Shown here piece by piece: positions 1 to 4,912 of a DNA stretch of 12,450 nucleotides. The position numbers were made by a program, and so were the translations under genes. The notes beneath the pieces are model-generated. The model was given only the letters and a program-made list of their open reading frames with translations, was not told where the DNA came from and did no database searches. Position 1 is the first letter of the stretch; every line of letters starts with the position of its first letter. The stretch comes from Syntrophaceae bacterium UBA2192 (GTDB taxonomy: Bacteria; Desulfobacterota; Syntrophia; Syntrophales; UBA2192): assembly GCA_002327315.1 (NCBI GenBank), contig DCVI01000138.1, forward strand, positions 1 through 12,450, given 5' to 3'.

Positions 1-566
1 CCCGTCCACGTCACATTATCCGTCACGGGGAAGCGAAGTATCGGCAGCCCGGTCTTCTCCAGCGTGCCGATGACGTCGATGCCCATGGCCTCCATGGAGG
101 GTCTTGCCCGGAAGGGATGGCGGCAGTGGCCCTCGGGCTCCATGACGATGCACTCCTCGCAGAGCCGGCAGCACCCGCCGATGAGTCCCGTGGCAAAGCG
201 GTAGCCCGACTCGAAACAGAGCCGCTCGCCCAGGTTTACCAGTTCGTGGAGCACCCGCGCGGGGTCGAAGACGGCCTTGGTTCTCCCTTTTGTCTTCTTG
301 TGAAGGGGAACGCTCAGTTGCACGAGCAGCGCCTTGTCATAACGCGCAAGGGCAGCCCGAAACTCCTTAACCGATGGAAGATAGGGAGGGCACATGAGGT
401 TCTTGCCGTAGGCTTCACAGATCGGGATCTGGCATTTGAGGCGCACGCGCTCGTCCACGATGACGTCGGAGGCATAGATGAGCTTCGCCTCCGAGGCGCC
501 TTTTTTCTTCAGCGTGTCGATGACCTTCTTGAGCTTCTGCGGTTGCGGCTTTGTGGTCGGCTTCAA
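1..566 (-). CDS. DUF2284 (predicted metal-binding) protein, 3' end outside window
   Basis: This is an open minus-strand frame of 188 codons that runs off the left edge. It begins at TTG (564-566, complement), with a strong AGGGGGG ribosome site 6 nt upstream; no ATG or GTG fits better. The product has eight cysteines: C45, C50, C59 (in a CPPY motif), C132, C133, C136, C139 and C148. They are followed by a PFRARPSMEAMGIDV segment at about residues 151-165. The CPPY box, the C-C-x2-C-x2-C cluster and the RPSMEAMGIDV box are the hallmarks of the DUF2284 family, predicted to bind a metal or Fe-S cluster. The biochemical role of the family is not established and I do not assign one. There is no signal peptide, so it is probably cytoplasmic. 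A repeat block separates it from the next gene upstream, so it is probably its own transcription unit. The family assignment is fairly secure; the TTG start is likely. Confidence 0.8.
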   Translation of the reverse strand, partial: MKPTTKPQPQKLKKVIDTLKKKGASEAKLIYASDVIVDERVRLKCQIPICEAYGKNLMCPPYLPSVKEFRAALARYDKALLVQLSVPLHKKTKGRTKAVFDPARVLHELVNLGERLCFESGYRFATGLIGGCCRLCEECIVMEPEGHCRHPFRARPSMEAMGIDVIGTLEKTGLPILRFPVTDNVTWT

Positions 567-1056
567 TGAAATCCCCCCTGACAGAAGAAGTGAATAATGA
601 ATGGGATTGTTCCCCCTCACCCCGACCCTCTCCCACGCAGGGGAGAGGGAGCCTGGATGCAATATGAAGTAACGAAGATTGCCACGCGGAGTTTATCCTG
701 AGCCCGCCGAAGGGCCCGCAATGACAAATGAAGAAAATGACCCCCTGCCCCCCGGGGTCGGCACACAGTGTTACGTGTTATGTGTCAAGCGAAGGACCTG
801 AGATCAAATCCCCCCCAGGCCCCCCTTTATAAAAAGGGGGGAGTTCATGAGGAACAAGATTACTCACCCTCACCCCGGCCCTCTCCCCTCAAGGGCGAGG
901 GAGATTACGGTCAAGGGACTTTACAGGAAGATTGCCGCGTCAGCCTGTCGGCCTCCTCGCAATGACAGAACTGAGAAAATCCCCCCAGCCCCCCTTTACA
1001 AAAGGGGGGAGTACAAAACAAAAAGCCTTGCTGCTTGTGGCTTGCGGCTTGTGGCT
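567..1056. repeat. Intergenic block of short dispersed palindromic repeats
   Basis: No convincing gene lies in these 490 bases. They hold units of four repeat families that recur in the window. Family A (CCCTCACCC then a CCCTCTCCC/GGGAGAGGG hairpin) is at 612-650, with a 9-bp stem at 626-634/641-649, and at 866-901. Family B (AAATCCCCC, CCCCCTTT, AAAGGGGG) is at 806-841 and 977-1010. Family C (GATTGCC...GCAATGAC) is at 667-726 and 927-966. Family D (CTTGTGGCTT-like) is at 1022-1056, just past the stop codon of the M24 gene. In both A-C pairs the family A unit is followed 17-26 nt later by the family C unit. Such repeats are non-coding; open frames through them are accidental. Confidence 0.85.
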
Positions 1057-2241
1057 CTAGATCTTGACCCCATACCCGCTCTTTGTCAGCTTCTCGCCGC
1101 CGTTTTCCGTGACGAGGAAGACATCCTCCACCCCCACAACGCCTTCGCCCGGGAAGGTGAACTTGGGCTCCAGGGCGATGACGTGGCCGGGTACGAGGAC
1201 GGCCTTGCTGTTCCGTGAGATGACGGGGGGCTCGTCCAGCTCCAGGCCGAGGCCGTGGCCGCAGAAGCCGGCCTTCTCGTTTCCGAAGCCCATGAAGTGG
1301 GGCAGCAGTTTCTTCTTGTCGGCGAGCTTTTCCGCCTTGAGGTAGAGCTCGCTGACGACGACACCCGGGTGTATGGCGCCCGCCAGGGCCTGGAGGATCT
1401 CCAGGGACTCCCGGTATGCGATCTCCAGCTTCTCGGGAAGCCTGCCCAGCGAAAAGGTGCGCGTGATGTCGGCATTGTAGCCGCCGATCGTGGCGGCCAT
1501 GTCGACGATGACGGGCTCGTGCCGCGCAATGGGTCGGTGACCGGCGCCGGCCGGGAGGGCGAGGCTTGCGCCGTGACCGCCCTCCGTCGTGTCCACGAAG
1601 GCGGGCTCGGCGGCGGCGGCACCGGAAATGACCGGACCCCAGTAGCATTCCGCATTGAAGCTGCGCATCCGCACGTAGCCCTGATGCCCCCTCATCCGGG
1701 CGGCCATCTCGATGCGCCCCGAGAGCTCGAGCTCCGTCATGCCCTCCTTGAGCGCCTCGCGGGCAATGCGCATCATGTGGTCGCCGAGCTTTGCCGCCTG
1801 ACGCAGGATCGCGATCTCGAAGGGAGATTTGATGGAGCGGATGGACTGGATCACAGGCGAAATGTCGACGATCTCCCCCGGTTGCAGGGCCTCCACGTAG
1901 CGCGCGTACTGGTTGAAGGGCAGAATGTCGAGCTCCATGCCCAGGCGCTTAATCTTCTTGTAGCCCTTGTCGGCAAGCACGCCTGCAAGCTCCCGGGGGC
2001 TCCGCGCATTGAAGAGATGCTCGAGAAGGGTTTCCGAACGGACGCGGTTGGGGTTCTTGCGGATGAAGAGGATGGGGTGGCCGTCGAAGGGGACGAACAG
2101 CCAGCCCTGGGGAACGGTGCCGGTGAAGTAGAAAAGATCGGCGTTCTGGACGATGAGCGCCCCGTCGATCTTCGCCGCGGCCAGCTGCAACTGCAGGGCC
2201 TTGATCCGGCGGTCCAGTTCCTCCTTCGGCGTTTTGTTCAT
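1057..2241 (-). CDS. M24 family metallopeptidase (Xaa-Pro aminopeptidase-like)
   Basis: The 394-residue protein has the two-part layout of prolidase/Xaa-Pro aminopeptidases. An N-terminal creatinase-like domain (about 1-135) is followed by the pita-bread M24 catalytic domain (about 140-394). All five metal ligands expected for M24 enzymes are present: D247 (VIVDMA), D258 (NADITRTF, the usual 11-residue spacing), H329 (CGHGLGLELDEPP), E358 (ALEPKF) and E372 (GVEDVFLV). The likely reaction is metal-dependent removal of an N-terminal residue before proline, or dipeptide cleavage; some homologues act on other C-N bonds, so the substrate is open. It is cytoplasmic, with no signal peptide. The ATG at 2239-2241 has a GGAG 9 nt upstream, and that site lies in a perfect hairpin touching the start codon. 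A paralogue lies at 6865-8034. Repeat blocks isolate it on both sides. Confidence 0.88.
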   Translation of the reverse strand: MNKTPKEELDRRIKALQLQLAAAKIDGALIVQNADLFYFTGTVPQGWLFVPFDGHPILFIRKNPNRVRSETLLEHLFNARSPRELAGVLADKGYKKIKRLGMELDILPFNQYARYVEALQPGEIVDISPVIQSIRSIKSPFEIAILRQAAKLGDHMMRIAREALKEGMTELELSGRIEMAARMRGHQGYVRMRSFNAECYWGPVISGAAAAEPAFVDTTEGGHGASLALPAGAGHRPIARHEPVIVDMAATIGGYNADITRTFSLGRLPEKLEIAYRESLEILQALAGAIHPGVVVSELYLKAEKLADKKKLLPHFMGFGNEKAGFCGHGLGLELDEPPVISRNSKAVLVPGHVIALEPKFTFPGEGVVGVEDVFLVTENGGEKLTKSGYGVKI

Positions 2242-2262
2242 TGCTTTTACTCCGTAAAAGCA
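2242..2262 (-). promoter_or_regulatory. Perfect hairpin covering the ribosome site of the M24 gene
   Basis: TGCTTTTAC (2242-2250), a 3-nt spacer TCC, then GTAAAAGCA (2254-2262) form a perfect 9-bp inverted repeat. On the minus-strand transcript the stem ends one base before the ATG, and the triloop plus next base supplies the GGAG ribosome site. It could be an RNA hairpin that tunes translation or a DNA operator; the sequence alone does not decide. Confidence 0.55.
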
Positions 2263-2404
2263 GGCTTCGGGTTTCGGGCTTCCGGCATCAGGATTAATGG
2301 AAGGGGATTATTCCCCCTCACCCTTACCCTCTCCCACCGGGGGAGAGGGATCTAGGAAAATCCCCCTCTATCCCCCTTTACGAAAGGGGGATAGAAACAT
2401 AATG

Positions 2405-2496
2405 GTCATTACGAGCCGAGCCTCGCGAGGTGTGGTACGATTGAGAATCCTATAACGCAGATTGCCGCGTCGGCCTGTCGGCCTCCTCGCAATGAC
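2405..2496. repeat. Full-length family C repeat (GTCATT...AATGAC ends)
   Basis: This 92-base unit begins GTCATTACGAG and ends CTCGCAATGAC, so its ends are near-perfect inverted repeats. Inside are a CCTCGCGAGG palindrome and a CGGCCTGTCGGCC palindrome. A second nearly identical copy is at 3225-3317; partial copies are at 667-726, 927-966, 3331-3347 and 8234-8280, and one is split by the insertion sequence (8337-8351 plus 9881-9906). The inverted ends and intergenic location are those of a REP/MITE-like non-autonomous repeat. Confidence 0.8.
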
Positions 2497-2510
2497 ATTT
2501 TTCTTGTTCT

Positions 2511-2543
2511 CCCCTACACCCTACACCCGACCCCCTACACCCT
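2511..2543 (-). repeat. GGGTGTA tandem array, potential G-quadruplex
   Basis: On the minus strand this stretch has five runs of three to five G separated by loops of 2-4 bases (TGTA, TC, TGTA, TGTA). That satisfies the usual G3+N1-7 quadruplex pattern. It begins 3 nt after the adenosyltransferase stop codon, so it would be in the RNA of that gene's 3' end. The array is telomere-like in look, but degenerate and short. Confidence 0.6.
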
Positions 2544-2546
2544 GTT

Positions 2547-3104
2547 TTAGAATTCTATTCCCGCTCTTTCCTTTATCCCCTGCGAATAATGGTGCTTGAT
2601 CTCCTTTACCTCGCTCACCGTGTCGGCAAGTTCGACGATCTCTTTCGGGGCGTAGCGGCCCGTGAGGATGACGTCGATGGCGGCGGGCTTGTGTTTGAGC
2701 ATGGAGACGACGCTTTCGACGGGGATGAGCCCGAAGTCCATGGCCACGTTGATCTCGTCGAGGATGACCATGTTGTATTCCTCGGAGAGGATGGCGTTTC
2801 GCGCCAGGTCGAGCCCCTGCCGGGCAAGCTCCACGTCGACGGGCGCGGGGTTTCCGCGCATGACGAAGCTGTCGAGGCCGCAGAGGCGCACCGTGAGGTT
2901 GGGAAGGCACTGCTCGGCGCAGAGGACCTCGCCGTACTTGCGGCCCTTCATGAACTGGATGACGAGGACCTTTTTGCCGTGGCCGAGGGCCCGCAGGGCC
3001 TGCCCGAGGGCGGCCGTGGTCTTGCCCTTGCCGTCGCCCGTGAAGACCATGATGAGGCCGCGGTTGTACTTGGCGAGGGTTTCTTCGATGGCATCCTTGG
3101 TCAT
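2547..3104 (-). CDS. cobO: Corrinoid (cob(I)alamin) adenosyltransferase, CobO/BtuR family
   Basis: The 185-residue protein matches the CobA/CobO/BtuR family in length and motifs. It has a P-loop GDGKGKTT (23-30), a central VILDEIN strand with acidic residues D116/E117, an LTGR motif (147-150) and the family's C-terminal HHYSQGIKERAGIEF (171-185). The enzyme transfers the 5'-deoxyadenosyl group of ATP to the cobalt of reduced corrinoids, giving adenosylcobalamin. The ATG has GGAGG about 6 nt upstream. It lies about 400 bp downstream of the meaB stop in the same direction, after a terminator and a repeat block, so it is probably a separate unit serving the same pathway: the mutase encoded at 4490-6601 needs adenosylcobalamin. 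With no other B12-synthesis genes in view, salvage or cofactor repair for the mutase is the likely local role. Confidence 0.93.
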   Translation of the reverse strand: MTKDAIEETLAKYNRGLIMVFTGDGKGKTTAALGQALRALGHGKKVLVIQFMKGRKYGEVLCAEQCLPNLTVRLCGLDSFVMRGNPAPVDVELARQGLDLARNAILSEEYNMVILDEINVAMDFGLIPVESVVSMLKHKPAAIDVILTGRYAPKEIVELADTVSEVKEIKHHYSQGIKERAGIEF

Positions 3105-3441
3105 GGTGTCCTCCGGAAAATGAATTCAGGGTACAGGGAAAATGAAGAAAATCCCCCTCTGTCCCCCTTTGCTAAAGGGGGATATGACAAAGCCTTGTGG
3201 CTTGAGGCTTGTGGCTCAAAAATGGTCATTACGAGCCGAGCCTTGCGAGGCGTGGTACGATTGGAAATCCTATAACGTAGATTGCCGCGTCGGCCCATCG
3301 GGCCTCCTCGCAATGACATTTATTTTAGTTACGCTCCTCGCAATGACGGAAAGAGAAAATCCCCCTGTGTCCCCCTTTATTAAAGGGGGATCTGACAGAG
3401 CCTTGTGGCTTGTGGCTAGCGGCTTGTGGCTCTTAGATGAA
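3105..3441. repeat. Intergenic repeat block between adenosyltransferase and meaB
   Basis: This 337-base non-coding spacer repeats the same modules twice. The first set is a short GGGTACAGGG piece (about 3129-3138), a family B unit (3148-3182), a family D CTTGTGGCTT array (3190-3217) and a full family C unit (3225-3317). The second set is a truncated family C end (3331-3347), another family B unit (3356-3390) and another family D array (3399-3434). Family D contains AAGCC-TTGT-GGCTT mini-hairpins. It looks like a duplicated composite whose second copy lost most of family C. Confidence 0.85.
3225..3317. repeat. Second full-length family C repeat
   Basis: This 93-base unit has the same GTCATTACGAG start and CTCGCAATGAC end as the unit at 2405-2496, and very similar interior sequence. 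Differences include CCTTGCGAGG for CCTCGCGAGG and GGCCCATCGGGCC for GGCCTGTCGGCC. The second change preserves the hairpin with a compensating base change, which suggests that the structure matters or that the two copies derive from different family members. Confidence 0.8.
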
Positions 3442-3480
3442 AAAGCCCGGGAGGGTCATTAGAAGACCATCCCGGGCTTT
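3442..3480 (-). terminator. Intrinsic terminator of the mutase-meaB operon
   Basis: Two 16-base arms (3442-3457 and 3465-3480) pair with a single mismatch around a 7-nt loop. The core is AAAGCCCGGGA/TCCCGGGCTTT. On the minus strand the stem is followed at once by a T-run (TTTTTC), and it lies 22 nt beyond the meaB stop codon. This is a textbook factor-independent terminator for the upstream operon. Confidence 0.88.
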
Positions 3481-3502
3481 CCTCGTTAGTTAATGGTTTC
3501 GA

Positions 3503-4474
3503 TCACAGGCACCCCTCCAGGTTCCGCTTGGCGATATCCTCGGCAGCGGTGTAGGGGTCGATCTCCTTCTTCATGACCTTTTCAATCAACTCTTCCATCC
3601 GGCCGCTTCCGAGAAGCTTCAGGAGGACCGGCTCGAGGATGGTCGCCCGGATGGCCTCGTTGAGCTCGACGGTCGCCTTGCGGCGCATCCTGCTGCCGAT
3701 GAGGTCCTTGTCGACGAGATGCTTGTAATGCTCTTCTATCTTGTTGCAGATGTCATCCAGCGCCTTGTTGAAGCTCTCCGGCTGGAAGGCGTTTTCCACC
3801 TTCATGATGGACGGCCGCCATCCCCCCTGGAAGGCGGACGGCGGGGCCATGTCGAGCATGGCCATCAGCTCCCGCGAGAGCTTGGAGGAGCCTTCGCGGT
3901 CTGCCTTGTTCACGACGAAGATGTCGGCGATCTCGAGGATCCCGGCCTTGATGGCCTGGATCTCGTCGCCCATCCCCGGCACGAGCACCACGAGGACCGT
4001 GTGGGAGTGGTTGATGATGTCCACTTCCTGCTGGCCCGTGCCGACGGTCTCCACGATGATGATGTCCTCTCCCAGAACGTCCATCACGTGGATGGCATCC
4101 CCCACGGCCTTGGCCAGTCCGCCCAGGGCCCCGCGCGTGGCAAGGCTCCGGACGAAGACGCCCGGGTCCTCGGCGTGGCGCTGCATGCGGATGCGATCGC
4201 CGAGGATGGCGCCCCCCGTGAAGGGGCTTGTGGGGTCGACGGCCAGCACGCCGACGGTCTTCCCTTTCTTGCGGAAGCAGTCGATGAGGCCGTCGGTCAG
4301 TGTGCTCTTCCCCGCACCGGGCGAGCCGGTGATGCCGATGACGTGCGCCCTCCCCGTGAGGGGGAAGAGGTGCTTGATGGTGAGCTTCGCCTCGGGCATC
4401 CGATCCTCCAGGTTGCGGATGAGGCGAGAGGCGGCACGGATGTCACCGCCCTGGATCTTCTTTGTGATTTCCAT
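3503..4474 (-). CDS. meaB: MeaB/ArgK-type GTPase, acyl-CoA mutase chaperone
   Basis: The 323-residue protein has all the G3E-family GTPase motifs of MeaB. These are Walker A GSPGAGKST (50-58), VDPTSPFTGGAILGDRIRM (79-97), a switch segment ETVGTGQQE (142-150) and NKAD (189-192) for guanine recognition, followed by the C-terminal helical dimerisation tail. MeaB proteins use GTP to gate loading of adenosylcobalamin into the mutase and to protect or rescue it after inactivation. Its place as third gene of the operon, 15 nt after the small-subunit stop, supports that role; in IcmF fusion mutases an equivalent G domain is built in. The ATG has AGGA about 7 nt upstream. Older annotations of this family as a lysine/arginine transporter kinase should be disregarded. 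Confidence 0.94.
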   Translation of the reverse strand: MEITKKIQGGDIRAASRLIRNLEDRMPEAKLTIKHLFPLTGRAHVIGITGSPGAGKSTLTDGLIDCFRKKGKTVGVLAVDPTSPFTGGAILGDRIRMQRHAEDPGVFVRSLATRGALGGLAKAVGDAIHVMDVLGEDIIIVETVGTGQQEVDIINHSHTVLVVLVPGMGDEIQAIKAGILEIADIFVVNKADREGSSKLSRELMAMLDMAPPSAFQGGWRPSIMKVENAFQPESFNKALDDICNKIEEHYKHLVDKDLIGSRMRRKATVELNEAIRATILEPVLLKLLGSGRMEELIEKVMKKEIDPYTAAEDIAKRNLEGCL

Positions 4475-4489
4475 TCCGGATGTCCTTAC

Positions 4490-4894
4490 CTATGCTCTCG
4501 GCTTCACGTTTGTGTTGATCCAGGTGACGATGGTATCCAGCGTCGCGCCGGGAACGAAGATCGCCTTGAGGCCTGCATCATACAGCAGCTGGAAGTCCTG
4601 TTCGGGGATGATCCCGCCGCCGATGACCATGATGTCGTCGGCGCCCTTGTCCTTGAGGAGCTTCGTGACGGCAGGATAAAGATAGCGGTGGGCGCCTGAA
4701 AGGCAGCTCAGGCCCAACAGGTCCACGTCTTCCTGCACCGCCGCCGACACGATCTGTTCGGGCGTCTGGTGACAGCCCGTGTAAATCACTTCGTAGCCGG
4801 CATCGCGGAAGCAGCGGGCCAGCACCCTGGCGCCGCGGTCGTGCCCGTCGAGACCCGGCTTTGCAACCATAACACGCAATTTTCGATCAGACAT
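4490..4894 (-). CDS. icmB: Acyl-CoA mutase small subunit (cobalamin-binding)
   Basis: The 134-residue protein is a stand-alone B12-binding Rossmann-like domain. It carries the base-off/His-on signature D16-x-H18-x-x-G21 (GLDGHDRG), where H18 is the lower axial cobalt ligand. The later landmarks LSCLSG (62-67) and GGG (92-94), which hold the nucleotide tail, are also present. Its length is normal for separate small subunits of archaeal-type methylmalonyl-CoA mutase and of isobutyryl-CoA mutase. It starts 18 nt after the large-subunit stop with a strong GGAGGGGGAG ribosome site, and meaB follows after 15 nt, so the three are co-transcribed. Substrate choice is set by the large subunit; the name icmB follows from the residues seen there. 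If the large subunit proves to be a methylmalonyl-CoA mutase this would be its C-terminal chain. Confidence 0.92.
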   Translation of the reverse strand: MSDRKLRVMVAKPGLDGHDRGARVLARCFRDAGYEVIYTGCHQTPEQIVSAAVQEDVDLLGLSCLSGAHRYLYPAVTKLLKDKGADDIMVIGGGIIPEQDFQLLYDAGLKAIFVPGATLDTIVTWINTNVKPRA

Positions 4895-4912
4895 GATATC
4901 TCCCCCTCCTTC

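Larger units (their letters stand above)
2263..2546. repeat. Intergenic repeat block between the M24 and adenosyltransferase genes
   Basis: This 284-base spacer is non-coding. It contains a short degenerate GGGCTTC/GGGTTTC stretch at about 2263-2283, a family A hairpin at 2313-2350 (stem 2327-2335/2341-2349), a family B unit at 2357-2392, a full family C unit at 2405-2496 and a C-rich tandem array at 2511-2543. The last two are listed separately. No promoter or factor-independent terminator is obvious. Confidence 0.85.

Noticed and set aside
1022..1056. Family D array as an intrinsic terminator of the first M24 gene
   Set aside because: A T-run follows on the minus strand, but the available stem is only about 4-5 bp in this degenerate copy, too weak to call.
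1255..2355. Long plus-strand open frame (366 codons) opposite the first M24 gene
   Set aside because: It is antisense to a protein with all M24 metal ligands, has low-complexity Arg/Gly/Asp-rich content, and runs into repeat sequence. It is a GC-rich shadow frame.
3105..3441. CRISPR array in the repeated spacers
   Set aside because: The repeats are several palindromic families of different length, irregularly spaced, with no uniform repeat-spacer pattern and no cas genes.
3719..4699. Overlapping plus-strand open frames of over 300 codons opposite meaB
   Set aside because: They mirror the MeaB and small-subunit genes, carry no domains, and cross the boundary between two well-identified genes.
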